Assembly: GCA_903924985.1 (NCBI GenBank)
Contig: CAIYDT010000136.1
Span: 1-50,544, forward strand
Length of the DNA stretch: 50,544 bases
Source of the DNA: an uncultured Acetobacteraceae bacterium
GTDB lineage: Bacteria > Pseudomonadota > Alphaproteobacteria > Acetobacterales > Acetobacteraceae
Reading direction: 5' to 3'
Below the pieces are notes generated by a model that saw nothing but the letters and a program-made list of their open reading frames with translations, was not told where the DNA came from and made no database searches. This document shows, one piece after another, positions 35,805 to 44,546 of this stretch. The position numbers and the translations under genes were made by a program. The number at the start of each line of letters is the position of its first letter. Position 1 is the first letter of the stretch.

Positions 35805-36303
35805 GGGATTCATCGATTGCGGGGCGAGCGAGTAAAACCTCGCCCCCGGTCGGCGTAATTGGCTTGAGCATGTACACCCGTCTCAGCCCTTTTTCCGTCG
35901 CCCTATGGGTTTCAACGTAGCCGATCCTGGTATATAGTGTAATGTTCTCCGTCATCGCTTCGTTGGTATAGAGCCGGATCGATCGATAGCCGGCTTCCGC
36001 CGCCGCTTGTTCGGCGAACTCCAGAAGTTGCCTTCCGACTCCCGAACCCCGCGCCCGTGAAGCGACGGCGACATTGTCGAGCAGCATTGCGTTTTGTTCC
36101 GGGATTAAGACCAGTACGCCCTGAATGACCCCCTGTCGTTCTAGTACATGCACCCGCGCCGCTTCGATCAGGACAGCGTAGTCATCGAGCATGGGGCCGG
36201 GTTCGCGCCCGATTCGCGGCACATAATGGGCATAGGCCGCATGGACGAGTTCCTCGATATCCGGGCGGTCCGTTTGGGTGGCGAGGCGGATGCCGTCGTT
36301 CAT
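35773..36303 (-). CDS. GNAT-family N-acetyltransferase
   Basis: The 176-residue GNAT protein has motif A as VASRARGSGVGRQLLEF, the pyrophosphate-binding RxxGxG/A loop for acetyl-CoA, followed by RLYTNEAMTENITLYTRIGY (motif B). A good ribosome site (GGGAGGC on the minus strand) precedes ATG 36303. The C-terminal 30 residues after MLKPI look disordered and are the part that overlaps the ACAD gene. The acceptor amine is unknown. Confidence 0.88.
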   Translation of the reverse strand: MNDGIRLATQTDRPDIEELVHAAYAHYVPRIGREPGPMLDDYAVLIEAARVHVLERQGVIQGVLVLIPEQNAMLLDNVAVASRARGSGVGRQLLEFAEQAAAEAGYRSIRLYTNEAMTENITLYTRIGYVETHRATEKGLRRVYMLKPITPTGGEVLLARPAIDESPTPPNSEARP

Positions 36304-36331
36304 CCGGCGTTGCCTCCCTAACGAAATGCCA

Positions 36332-37273
36332 TCAACCTCCCGGGCACCCCTGCGCTTCCACGTACAGCGCGTAAACCGACTGACTCGCGGTCATAAACAG
36401 ACGGTTCCGCTTGCGTCCGCCGAACGCGACGTTGGCGCACCGTTCGGGGAGCAGGATGCGCCCGATCATCGTGCCATCCGGGGCGAAGATCGCCACGCCG
36501 TCCTCCCCAGGGCCGCCGGAGAAGCCGCACCAGACGTTGCCCTCGGTGTCGACACGAATGCCGTCGGTGTAGCCGGGGGTGGCGTCGAAGAAGATCCGGC
36601 CGTTTACCGCCTGGCCGTCGACAATGTCATAGACATAGGTCACCTTGGGGCCGGCGGGCGTGTCCACCACGTACAGGCGGTCTTCATTGGGGGAGAATGC
36701 CAGCCCATTGGGCCGAGCCATGTCGCCGACCGCGATCGACATGCGGCCGGTGATGGGGTCCAGCTTGTAGACCCGATACGGCAACTCGGGGGTTGCTTTG
36801 TCGCCGAGGTAATTGCCGCGGATGCCAGCGCCATTGTCGCTGAACCAGATCGTTCCGTCGGACTTCACCACCACGTCATTGGGGCCGGTGAGCCGCACAC
36901 CCTCGAAATGCGAGGCCAGCACCGTGATCGTTCCGTCATGCTCGGTGCGGGTCAAAGTGCGGCTGCCGAGTTCGCAGGTAATCAGGCGGCCCTGCCGGTC
37001 GCGGGTGTTGCCATCCGGGTAGCCGGCGGGGTTTCGCAGGGTGGCCACCTGACCGGTGATCTCATCCCAGCGCAGCAGGGCATTGTTCGGAATGTCGGAG
37101 AACAGCAAGTATTGCCCGTCGCCGTAGTACGCCGGCCCCTCGGTGAAGCGGAAGCCGGTGGCGATACGCTCGATCGCGGCGTGGCCGAGCACCATGTGCT
37201 GGAAGCGGGGATCGAGGACGATGATGTCCGGATCCGGGTAGCGGATGGGTGAGGTTGAGTCGTAGCGGCTCAT
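36332..37273 (-). CDS. SMP-30/gluconolactonase-family lactone hydrolase
   Basis: The 313-residue six-bladed beta-propeller of the SMP-30/Gluconolactonase/LRE family shows FTEGPAYYGDGQYLLFSDIP (metal-ligand Glu), a Asn in LTGPNDVVVKSDGTIWFSD, and the Asp-bearing RPNGLAFSPNEDRLYVVDT. These residues form the divalent metal site of sugar and other lactonases. AAGGAG on the minus strand precedes ATG 37273. No signal peptide is seen. It would hydrolyse a lactone intermediate in the cytoplasm. Confidence 0.9.
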   Translation of the reverse strand: MSRYDSTSPIRYPDPDIIVLDPRFQHMVLGHAAIERIATGFRFTEGPAYYGDGQYLLFSDIPNNALLRWDEITGQVATLRNPAGYPDGNTRDRQGRLITCELGSRTLTRTEHDGTITVLASHFEGVRLTGPNDVVVKSDGTIWFSDNGAGIRGNYLGDKATPELPYRVYKLDPITGRMSIAVGDMARPNGLAFSPNEDRLYVVDTPAGPKVTYVYDIVDGQAVNGRIFFDATPGYTDGIRVDTEGNVWCGFSGGPGEDGVAIFAPDGTMIGRILLPERCANVAFGGRKRNRLFMTASQSVYALYVEAQGCPGG

Positions 37274-37344
37274 GGGGGGCGTCTCCTTGCGGTTCTTGTG
37301 CGGCTGGCCCTAGCCTAGGCCACCATGACCGAAGGAGGAAATCC

Positions 37345-37671
37345 ATGGCCCTGTATGAAATGCGCACCTACACGTTGGTTGTCGGCAAGATGGGGGAGGC
37401 TGTTAAGCTCTATTCCGAATTGGGTTATCCCGCGCTGGTGAAGGGCGGCCAGGACAAGAAGCTGGTCGGGTATTTTCAGGCCGATACTGGCATGATCAAC
37501 CAGCTGGTGCATCTGTGGAAATTCGACGACGACGCTGATCGCCGGGCGCATTGGGCATCGGTGTTTTCCAACAGCGATTTCGTCGACGGGTTCGCCAGCA
37601 AGTTCCGGCCGCTGGTGGTTTCGCAGGAGGTGAAGTTGCTGACAGCGGCGCCTTGGGGGCCGCATCCGTAA
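37345..37671 (+). CDS. NIPSNAP-family protein
   Basis: The 108-residue single-domain protein has the NIPSNAP pattern MALYEMRTYTLVVGKMGEAV and INQLVHLWKFDDDADRRAHW, a ferredoxin-like dimeric alpha/beta-barrel relative. AGGAGG stands 6 bp ahead of ATG 37345; an in-frame start at 37249 is not conserved. The biochemical role is unknown in bacteria, though such genes often sit among catabolic genes, as here. Confidence 0.87.
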   Translation: MALYEMRTYTLVVGKMGEAVKLYSELGYPALVKGGQDKKLVGYFQADTGMINQLVHLWKFDDDADRRAHWASVFSNSDFVDGFASKFRPLVVSQEVKLLTAAPWGPHP

Positions 37672-37782
37672 AGGGCCGTTAAACAATTATCGAATCGCGC
37701 TTGCGTTCGGTCGTCCCCCTATCGCCATGGCGTTGAGAGACTGGTGCGCCCGACTCAGAGCAATCGTTGTTTGACGGGCCCT
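37672..37782. repeat. 111-bp interval bounded by imperfect inverted repeats
   Basis: AGGGCCGTTAAACAA (37672-37686) matches the reverse complement of TTGTTTGACGGGCCCT (37767-37782) apart from one gap and one mismatch. The interval exactly fills the gap between the convergent NIPSNAP and FAD-oxidase genes, and the right arm overlaps the FAD-oxidase stop. It could be a MITE-like unit or an extended terminator structure. No coding frame is evident in it. Confidence 0.45.
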
Positions 37783-39187
37783 AAGGCAGCATCTTCCCCG
37801 GGTTCATCCGTCCATCCGGGTCCAGTGCGCCCTTCAGGACCCGCATCACGTCCATCGCGATGGGATCCTTATGCGTCGTCATCGCGTGCCTCTTGGATTG
37901 GCCGATGCCGTGCTCGGCGGAGAAGCTGCCGCCGAGCGATACGGCGATGGCGTTGATCAACGGCTCCATGGCGCCGGCGCGCTCCGCCCAGGCGGCGCGG
38001 TCGAAGCCGGGTGGGGCGTGCAACGACACGTGGATGTTGCCGTCGCCGGCGTGGCCGATGGCGGCCATGCGGGCCTCGGGCCAGCGGGCCAGCATTTCGC
38101 GTTCGGCGACGCGCAGGAACTCCGGCACCGCCGATACGGGGACCGACGTATCGGTGCCGATCGCCGGGCCGTCCTTGCGGGAGCACTCGGGGTAATCCTC
38201 GCGGATTTTCCAGATGCCGAGGCGCTGGGATTCGCTGTCGGCGATGGCGGCGTCGGTGACCTCATTGGTTTCCATGGCCTCGGCCAGAGTGGTTTCCAGG
38301 ATTTCCCGCAGTGGCACGCTGGCGTGGGAGGCGGACATTTCCAGCATCACGAACCAGGGGCTTTCCAGCGGCAACGGCATGCGCAGGCCGACGCCGTGTT
38401 TGGCCGCCATTTCCATGCAGAAGCGCTGGCACAACTCGAACGCGATGACGTCGGCGCCGCTTTCCATGACGCGGGAGAACAACGACAGCGCGGCGTCCGG
38501 ACTGGGGACGGCGACGAAGGCGGTCTCCACTCGTTTCAAGGCCGGTTGCAGGCGGAGGGCGGCGGCGGTGATGATACCCAGCGTGCCCTCACCTCCGATG
38601 AACAGATGCCGTAGGGCGTAGCCGCTGTTGTCCTTACGGACGCGGCGGAGGTCGTCGAGGATGCGCCCGTCGGGCAACACGACCTCCAGGCCCAGTACCA
38701 GCTCGCGCGCGTTGCCCCATTTCAGGGTGCGGATGCCCCCGGCGTTGGTGGACAGCATGCCGCCGATCTGCGCGGTGCCCTGGGCGCCCCATTGGATGGG
38801 GAACAGGCGGCCCGCGTCGGCGGCAGCTTGCTGCACGGATTGCACGACGCAACCGGCCTCGGCCACCAGCGAGAAATCGCGGGTGTCGATTTCGCGGATG
38901 CGGTTCATGCGTTCCAGCGACAGTACCACGGAGCGGGGGCCGTTCGCTTGCGGGACGGCGCCGCCGGACAGGCCGGTGCGGCCGCCGGCCGGGACGATGG
39001 CCAGGCCCTCGGCGGCGCAGCGCTTCACCATTGCCGCGACTTCCGCCGTGGTGCCGGGGCGCAACACGGCCTCTGGCACGCCGCGATAGGACCCGCGCCA
39101 GTCCACGGCGTAGGGGGCGATGTCGTCGGACGCGGTCAGCACGTTCGCGGGGCCAATGGCGTCGGCCATGGCGAGCAGGGAGTCCAT
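37781..39187 (-). CDS. FAD-binding oxidase, GlcD / D-2-hydroxyacid dehydrogenase type
   Basis: From ATG 39187 the protein has 468 residues. The FAD_binding_4 domain shows PAGGRTGLSGGAVP and GTAQIGGMLSTNAGGIRTLK. The FAD-oxidase C-terminal domain has HAGDGNIHVSLHAP and FSAEHGIGQSKRH. These enzymes oxidise D-lactate, D-2-hydroxyglutarate, glycolate and similar acids. A 38-residue upstream extension (from 39301) is rejected. It is the last of three minus-strand genes after the amidohydrolase and the MFS transporter. A 23-bp palindrome lies about 90 bp upstream. Confidence 0.92.
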   Translation of the reverse strand: MDSLLAMADAIGPANVLTASDDIAPYAVDWRGSYRGVPEAVLRPGTTAEVAAMVKRCAAEGLAIVPAGGRTGLSGGAVPQANGPRSVVLSLERMNRIREIDTRDFSLVAEAGCVVQSVQQAAADAGRLFPIQWGAQGTAQIGGMLSTNAGGIRTLKWGNARELVLGLEVVLPDGRILDDLRRVRKDNSGYALRHLFIGGEGTLGIITAAALRLQPALKRVETAFVAVPSPDAALSLFSRVMESGADVIAFELCQRFCMEMAAKHGVGLRMPLPLESPWFVMLEMSASHASVPLREILETTLAEAMETNEVTDAAIADSESQRLGIWKIREDYPECSRKDGPAIGTDTSVPVSAVPEFLRVAEREMLARWPEARMAAIGHAGDGNIHVSLHAPPGFDRAAWAERAGAMEPLINAIAVSLGGSFSAEHGIGQSKRHAMTTHKDPIAMDVMRVLKGALDPDGRMNPGKMLP

Positions 39188-39278
39188 GGAGGGGGGGGGC
39201 CTTTCGAGGGGGCGGGGTTGGGTTGCTAAGAACAGGAGAATGCGGTTCGCGACAAGGGCGACGGGGTTTGTGCGTAAG

Positions 39279-39301
39279 TTGCGCATAGACGCTATGCGCA
39301 A
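39279..39301. promoter_or_regulatory. Operator-like palindrome upstream of the FAD-oxidase gene
   Basis: TTGCGCATAG (39279-39288) and CTATGCGCAA (39292-39301) form a perfect 10-bp inverted repeat around ACG. It lies between the MFS stop (39363) and the FAD-oxidase start (39187) on the minus strand and is not followed by a T-run, so it looks more like a binding site for a dimeric regulator than a terminator. No regulator gene is adjacent, and the cognate family is not known. Confidence 0.5.
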
Positions 39302-39362
39302 ACCCAGCCCGCACTGCCAGTGCAGCGGCCCTTGCGCACCACGATCCGGCGCACTGCTATTC

Positions 39363-40613
39363 TCAGCGCCCCACGGCCTTCGGCTTCACATCCGGCGCCC
39401 GGCTGTAGACCGACACCGCCACCACCAGCACCACCGCCATGAACCCGAACAGCGAACGGTAAGCGACCTCCGACCGAGCGCCGGATGCCAGGGGTTCGAA
39501 CCAGCCAAGGATGACGCCGGACAACGTCTGCATGCACGCCACCCCCAGCATCACCGTGGCGTTAACCGTGGCCATCCCTCGACCGATCAACCGGTCAGGG
39601 AACAAGTCGCGCGCGTGCGCCATGACCATGGTGCTGCACGCGCTGACGTAGCCGATAACCAGGATGGCTGCCACGGGGACCCAGGCCGGCGGTCCGCTCC
39701 AAAACGCCAGCGCCGCCATGATTGCCACCACTACCGCCGTGCCGGTGAAGGCGATCCATTTGCGGGTGTTCAGCACGCGGTCCAGCGGGCCGATGGTCAG
39801 CACCCCGATTTGGTAGGCGATCACGGCCATGAACAAAATGTTGCCGGATTCGATGCGGGTCATGCCATGTACCTCCCGCATCCACGGCCCACCCCACAGG
39901 CCTTGAACGGTGAAGGTGCAGGCGTAGTTGGTGAAATTCAGCACCAGAATCAGGGGGAGGTGGCGGGTTCGGAAGACCTCCTTCAGGCCGCGCAGCATTT
40001 CGCCGGGTGTTTCGGGCTCGCGGGCCAGGAAGGGGTGACCGGGCGGGGCGTCGCGCACGATCAGCAACACCGCCACGGACGCCAGAGCGGTGAATACCAC
40101 CGCGCCGCCGAACACCCAGCGCCAGCCCACCGCCTCGATCCCCCAGGCGAGGGGGGAGGTTGCCATGAGGTTGCCGATCAGCCCGATGGACATCACCACG
40201 GACGACAAGGTGGAGAACCACTCCTGCGGGAACCAGCGGGCGATTACCACCATGCTGCCGATCAGCATGACCCCGAACCCGGCGCCCATCAGCGCCCGTC
40301 CCGCCACCAGCACGGGCCAGTTGGGCGCGAGGGTGAACACCGCCCCTCCGATGGTCGCCAGCACCAGCATGCCGAACATCGTCAGCCGCGGGCCGTAGCG
40401 GTCGAAGAAGAACCCGCAGGGGAGTTGCATGGCCGAGAAGCCGAAGAAGAAGGCCCCGGTGAGCGCACCCAACGCCTCCGGCCCGATATGCAGATCCCGC
40501 ATCAGGTCCAGGCCGATGGTGACGTTGGACGCTCGGAAGAAGTGCGAGGCCATGTAGGCGACGGCCAGGGTCCCGACCACGGTCAGGCCCTGGCGCCGGA
40601 GGGTGAGGGTCAT
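39363..40613 (-). CDS. MFS transporter
   Basis: The 416-residue protein has twelve hydrophobic segments. The loop after segment 2 reads FFFDRYGPRLTMFG, matching the MFS motif G-x-x-x-D-R-x-G-R-R region, and a central hydrophilic loop (about 195-215) separates the halves. It likely imports an organic acid for the amidohydrolase upstream or the oxidase downstream, all on one strand. The substrate cannot be told from sequence. The 141 bp before it hold a long inverted repeat. Confidence 0.9.
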   Translation of the reverse strand: MTLTLRRQGLTVVGTLAVAYMASHFFRASNVTIGLDLMRDLHIGPEALGALTGAFFFGFSAMQLPCGFFFDRYGPRLTMFGMLVLATIGGAVFTLAPNWPVLVAGRALMGAGFGVMLIGSMVVIARWFPQEWFSTLSSVVMSIGLIGNLMATSPLAWGIEAVGWRWVFGGAVVFTALASVAVLLIVRDAPPGHPFLAREPETPGEMLRGLKEVFRTRHLPLILVLNFTNYACTFTVQGLWGGPWMREVHGMTRIESGNILFMAVIAYQIGVLTIGPLDRVLNTRKWIAFTGTAVVVAIMAALAFWSGPPAWVPVAAILVIGYVSACSTMVMAHARDLFPDRLIGRGMATVNATVMLGVACMQTLSGVILGWFEPLASGARSEVAYRSLFGFMAVVLVVAVSVYSRAPDVKPKAVGR

Positions 40614-40635
40614 GGGTAGTGCACCGGCCTCTTAT

Positions 40636-40721
40636 TGTCGTGGCGGACGCAGGCCCGCCATCCACGTCTTACGGTATGGGGCCAGAGTAAGTCGTGGATG
40701 GCCGGCCTGCGTCCGCCATGA
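40636..40721. repeat. 35-bp inverted repeat with 16-nt loop
   Basis: The arms 40636-40670 and 40687-40721 are reverse complements with only three mismatches in 35 positions (shared core GGCGGACGCAGGCC, then CCATCCACG). The loop is 40671-40686. It lies between the MFS start (40613) and the amidohydrolase stop (40755), both on the minus strand. The outer sequence (GTCATGGC-type) is shared with the hairpin at 27642-27673, so it belongs to a family of palindromic intergenic units and may stabilise or end the amidohydrolase transcript. Confidence 0.65.
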
Positions 40722-40754
40722 CGCGGGCGAAGGCGGTGCGGTCTCCGATTCATA

Positions 40755-41759
40755 CTAAAGCCGATAGAACCGGGCGGCCGTGTCATGAAACAACGCCGCC
40801 TTCTCGCTGACCGAATACCCCGCCGCCAGCCGTTTGAACGCGTTCCAGATAGATACGTAGGAGCACATGCCCTTATCGACGGGGAAGTTGCTTTCGAACA
40901 TACAGCGATCCGGCCCGAAGGCTTCGATGCAGGTTTCCATGATCGGCTTCCAGGCCGCTGCCATCTGGCCCGAGGACGGGGGTAACACGTCGTCGTTCCA
41001 GGTGAAACCACGGATGGTCATGGCCTGGCCGCCGAGCTTCACGACGACGTTGGGGCAGGACGCCAGCTCGCGTACCGCTGTCCGATAGGCCGCCAAGGTC
41101 TCGGCCGGCGCCTCGGCATAAGGCCCGATGCCGATGAAGCCGGCGCAGTGGTTTGCCAGGATCGGAAGGTCGGGAAAGGCACGGGCCACGGCGGCGAGTT
41201 CGGCCAGTTGCGGGAAATATAGGGAGCATTCGTAGTTCAGGCCGTGCTTGCCCAGCCGAGTGAGGCCGGTGCGGAAAGCCGGGTCCTCCAGGATGCCGCG
41301 CGGCGGGACGGCGGACACCGTGGAGACAACGGCCGCGTCCCAGCCCGCGCTCTGGCGGATGCCGCGGAAGCGGCCGGCGCCGGCTTCGATATGCGCCTCC
41401 AGCACCGCATCGACGGTGTCGGTCTGGCGGAAGTCGCAGTAGCCGACGATGCCGGCGCAGATGTTCGGGTTCCCCGCAGCGATGGCAACGACCCGTTCGG
41501 TTTCTCCGACCGGCCGCAGGTGCTCGGGACCATCGGTGCGGTAGGCGTAGCCGCACTGGATGAAGACGGTGGAGACGACGTTATGCCCGGCGGTCAGGTC
41601 GGCCTTTAGCCGATCAAGCAGGTAGACCCCGGACGCGCGCTCCCACAGATGGTGGTGGGCGTCGACGATGGGGAGGTCGGGTTCGATGATGTCCTCCCGC
41701 AGTTTCGCCAGCCAGGCGTCGTCGACGTGCGGGTGCGGGTATGGGCGCGGTTCGGTCAT
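40755..41759 (-). CDS. Amidohydrolase-family metal-dependent hydrolase (COG3618-like)
   Basis: From ATG 41759 the protein has 334 residues. The TIM-barrel amidohydrolase site shows HxH in DAHHHLW (His35, His37), a later His204 in ILANHCAG and Asp295 in ESNFPVD. Members hydrolyse lactones such as 2-pyrone-4,6-dicarboxylate and sugar lactones, or decarboxylate acids. GGGGGAAAC is the ribosome site on the minus strand. It lies 46 bp after the lone receiver gene and upstream of the MFS gene, so the transcript could run from the regulators into the catabolic genes. Confidence 0.9.
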   Translation of the reverse strand: MTEPRPYPHPHVDDAWLAKLREDIIEPDLPIVDAHHHLWERASGVYLLDRLKADLTAGHNVVSTVFIQCGYAYRTDGPEHLRPVGETERVVAIAAGNPNICAGIVGYCDFRQTDTVDAVLEAHIEAGAGRFRGIRQSAGWDAAVVSTVSAVPPRGILEDPAFRTGLTRLGKHGLNYECSLYFPQLAELAAVARAFPDLPILANHCAGFIGIGPYAEAPAETLAAYRTAVRELASCPNVVVKLGGQAMTIRGFTWNDDVLPPSSGQMAAAWKPIMETCIEAFGPDRCMFESNFPVDKGMCSYVSIWNAFKRLAAGYSVSEKAALFHDTAARFYRL

Positions 41760-41805
41760 GATTGTTTCCCCCTGGCGCCAGCCTGCCACGAAGGGTCTCT
41801 TATGC

Positions 41806-42177
41806 CTATGCCGAGCCGCACGACTGGATGAACGCGATCACCTCATCCTCATGCAGCGGCTTCTCCAGCACGCCGCGCACCCCGATCTCTCGCGCTTTGG
41901 CGATGATGGCGGGGGAGAGGGCGGAGGTCACAAGCATGACCGGCACGTCCACGCCATCCGAACGCAGTTTGGCGGCGAGCTCCAGGCCGGTCATCGCCGG
42001 CATGTGCTGATCGACGATCAGGCAGCGTGGGCTGGTCTGACTCGCATCCAGAAATGCTTGCGCGGAGGGGTAGGCGGCGACCGGGAAACCCGCCATTTCC
42101 AGCAGGAATTGGAACGATTCCAACACGGCCTCATCGTCGTCCACGATCGCGACTGTCCGTGAGTGATCCGCAACCAT
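41806..42177 (-). CDS. Stand-alone receiver-domain response regulator
   Basis: The 123-residue protein is only a CheY-like receiver: acidic pocket Asp13-Asp15 (IVDDDEA), phospho-acceptor Asp56 (IVDQHMP), Thr84 (VTSA) and Lys106 (EKPL). There is no output domain, so it may be a phosphate sink, a phosphorelay link or a protein-protein switch for the FixL-like kinase just upstream. GGAGG before ATG 42177 decides the start over 42204. It is 128 bp downstream of the kinase gene on the same strand. Confidence 0.9.
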   Translation of the reverse strand: MVADHSRTVAIVDDDEAVLESFQFLLEMAGFPVAAYPSAQAFLDASQTSPRCLIVDQHMPAMTGLELAAKLRSDGVDVPVMLVTSALSPAIIAKAREIGVRGVLEKPLHEDEVIAFIQSCGSA

Positions 42178-42305
42178 ATGCCTCCGTTCCCCCGCCCAAG
42201 CCACGTACGGCCAAGCGGTGGTGGTCTGGGCCGATGCCCGTCACGGTGACGGGCGTAAGATGTCGAATGATAAGCAGCGGGTTCATGCCGCGTCGTTGAT
42301 CCAGA

Positions 42306-43829
42306 TCAGGTTTTCGGTCCCTCTGCCTCCTGTTGGGCGGGGACGCTGAAACGGAACAAAGTACCGCCGTCCGGCGGGGATTCGGCGGTCAGTTCGCCGC
42401 CATGCCCCTCGATGATGGTGCGGCAGATCGACAGGCCCACACCCAGGCCGTCTGGCTTCGTCGTAACAAACGGCTGGAACAAACGCTCGCGCACCGTATC
42501 GGGAAGGCCGGGACCGGTATCCGCGACCGTGAACTCGACCCGGTCGGGCATCCGGACCGTCTCGATGGTCAACCGGCTGGCAGATGCGCCATTCATCGCC
42601 TCCACGGCGTTGCGTATTAAATTCAGCAGCACCTGCTGTATTTGCACCTTGTCCACATATCCGAACATTGCGTCGGGCGACAAACGCAGATCGAGCCCGA
42701 CGGTCTGATTGGTGCCGATCAGGGCCAGGGCGCTGGTCTCCCGGATCAGGGTTTCCAGATTTTCGGTCTGACGCGGCCGGTCCTCCTTATTCACCAGGCC
42801 CCGCATACTGCTGACGATGTCGCGTGCCCGTTCAGCTTGCACTGCCACCCGCTCGATCGCCTGGCGCAGGACGGGCGGGATGTCGTCCGTCAGCAGGCGG
42901 CGGATGCCGCCTATGTAGTTGCCGATCGCCGCCAGCGGTTGGTTCACCTCATGCGCTATGGCCGAAACCATGTGGCCGAGTTCGCTGAGGCGCGAGAGGT
43001 GGATGACTTCGGCCTGCAATTCCGCCATGCGCCGTTCGCGTTCCTGGCGCGCGGTCAAATCCCTCGCAAAACCCACGAATAAATGCGCGCCGGCGATGTC
43101 GACCTCCCCGATCTGGAGTTCCATCGGGAAGGTCGAACCGTCCTTGCGCCGGCCCAGAACGATCCGGCCGATCCCTATGATACGGCGCTCCCCGGTGCGC
43201 AGGTAACGTTCGACGTAACCGTCATGCGCCTGTCCAAGCGGCTCCGGCATCAGCAGGCTGACGTTGCGTCCGATGACTTCCGCCGCGGCATAGCCGAACG
43301 CGCGTTCGGCGGACGGGTTGAACGACTGAATCACCCCCCTGGTGTCGATGACAACCAGAGCATCCGGCACGATGTCGACCATGGATTGGAGCAGCGCCTC
43401 CCGCAGCCGGAGCGCCTGGTTCATCTGTTGCAACTCGGTGAGATCGCGGGTGATGGTGGAGATGCCAATCCGTGCGCCCGATTCATCCAGCACCGGCGAG
43501 ATGCTCACCGAGACCGGAATCCGTCGGCCATCCTTGGTAAGACGCTCCGTCTCGAAGTGCGTCACGCGCTCCCCTCGGTGGACACGGGATACGATGTCCC
43601 GCAGCTCCTCCGCGCGATCCGGCGGTATGACCTTAAAGACGGGTTGACCGATCATCTCCTCGGCGGTGAAGCCGAACAGCCGTTCGGCGCTTGCGTTCCA
43701 GGACGTGACGATGTCGTCCAGGTCCTTGCCGATGATCGCATCGTCGCTGGACGTGACAATCGCGGTCAGCAATGACGCTGCGTCGTTCGGCCGAGGACCG
43801 CGGCGGTCCTCGGGTGGTGTTTGAGTCAT
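42306..43829 (-). CDS. fixL: FixL-like PAS sensor histidine kinase with heme-ligand His
   Basis: A 507-residue soluble kinase. Two PAS domains (about 15-130 and 140-260) precede HisKA (about 280-345, phospho-acceptor His293 in IAHEVNQP) and HATPase (N-box LIRNAVEAM, G1 DTGPGLP, G2 GLGVGLSI). The second PAS resembles FixL closely: His202 (QAHDGY) aligns with the proximal heme His200 of Bradyrhizobium FixL and Arg222 (IIGIGR) with its O2-sensing Arg220. I infer an oxygen-responsive heme kinase. It starts 4 bp after the FixJ-like gene. No membrane segments are present. Confidence 0.92.
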   Translation of the reverse strand: MTQTPPEDRRGPRPNDAASLLTAIVTSSDDAIIGKDLDDIVTSWNASAERLFGFTAEEMIGQPVFKVIPPDRAEELRDIVSRVHRGERVTHFETERLTKDGRRIPVSVSISPVLDESGARIGISTITRDLTELQQMNQALRLREALLQSMVDIVPDALVVIDTRGVIQSFNPSAERAFGYAAAEVIGRNVSLLMPEPLGQAHDGYVERYLRTGERRIIGIGRIVLGRRKDGSTFPMELQIGEVDIAGAHLFVGFARDLTARQERERRMAELQAEVIHLSRLSELGHMVSAIAHEVNQPLAAIGNYIGGIRRLLTDDIPPVLRQAIERVAVQAERARDIVSSMRGLVNKEDRPRQTENLETLIRETSALALIGTNQTVGLDLRLSPDAMFGYVDKVQIQQVLLNLIRNAVEAMNGASASRLTIETVRMPDRVEFTVADTGPGLPDTVRERLFQPFVTTKPDGLGVGLSICRTIIEGHGGELTAESPPDGGTLFRFSVPAQQEAEGPKT

Positions 43830-43833
43830 TGGC

Positions 43834-44454
43834 TCACCCCAACCCGGCGGCCATCGCCAGGTGGACGAGGTCTGGCAGTGTATCTACCTGAAGCTTTTGA
43901 AAGACACGAGCACGGTGTACGTCGATGGTGCGCGGGCTGGCGCCGAGCGCGCGGGCGATTTCCTTGGTCGAATTCCCGGTTGCCAGCAGATCCATTACCT
44001 CCCGCTCGCGCGGAGTCAGGCCGGCGATTCGGCGGTTGGCTTCTGCCGCGGTGGCTGTGGCGGCGAGGGTACGGCGGTTATGGTTGAGCGACCGACTGAC
44101 TGCTTCCACGATCACCGTGGGGTCGCAGGGCTTTTCCAGGAAATCCATCGCGCCGGCTTTCATGGCGCGCACCGCGGCGGGCACTTCCGCGAAGGCCGTC
44201 ATGACGATCACCGGCAAGGCGATGCCGCGCTCCGTGAGCCGGGACTGAAGTTGCAGCCCGTCGAGTCCCGGCATGCGGAAGTCCGTCAGAACGCAGCCGC
44301 GCGGCGGCAGATCCGTGTCCAGCAGGGCCTGCGCACTGTGATAGGTCCGCACCGTCAGACCCTCCGATTCCAGCAGAAACCGAATGGAATCCCTGACTCC
44401 ATCGTCATCGTCGACGATATGCACGGTCGCGGTGGGCTCGTTCGAGGTATCCAT
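43834..44454 (-). CDS. fixJ: FixJ-like two-component response regulator (LuxR output)
   Basis: From ATG 44454 the protein has about 206 residues; a GTG at 44466 in the same frame is an alternative start. The receiver has the phospho-Asp in TDFRMPG (residue 62 counted from GTG) and Lys in EKPCDP. The C-terminal LuxR/GerE helix-turn-helix reads LTPREREVMDLLATGNSTKE and SPRTIDVHRARVFQKLQ. Spacing and wording fit the FixJ/TodT group. It is coupled to the FixL-like kinase and is divergent from the FixK-like gene, its expected target. Confidence 0.92.
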   Translation of the reverse strand: MDTSNEPTATVHIVDDDDGVRDSIRFLLESEGLTVRTYHSAQALLDTDLPPRGCVLTDFRMPGLDGLQLQSRLTERGIALPVIVMTAFAEVPAAVRAMKAGAMDFLEKPCDPTVIVEAVSRSLNHNRRTLAATATAAEANRRIAGLTPREREVMDLLATGNSTKEIARALGASPRTIDVHRARVFQKLQVDTLPDLVHLAMAAGLG

Positions 44455-44546
44455 CAGTGTTTCCACGTACGCGATGCAGCGAATTTCGGCGCGGCGCCGC
44501 TGGTGCTGAATTTAGCCCCATCGCAATGGGTCGAGGAAGCCAAAAC

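Noticed and set aside
39120..40619. A 499-codon plus-strand frame
   Set aside because: His/Gln/Pro-rich antisense of the MFS transporter gene.
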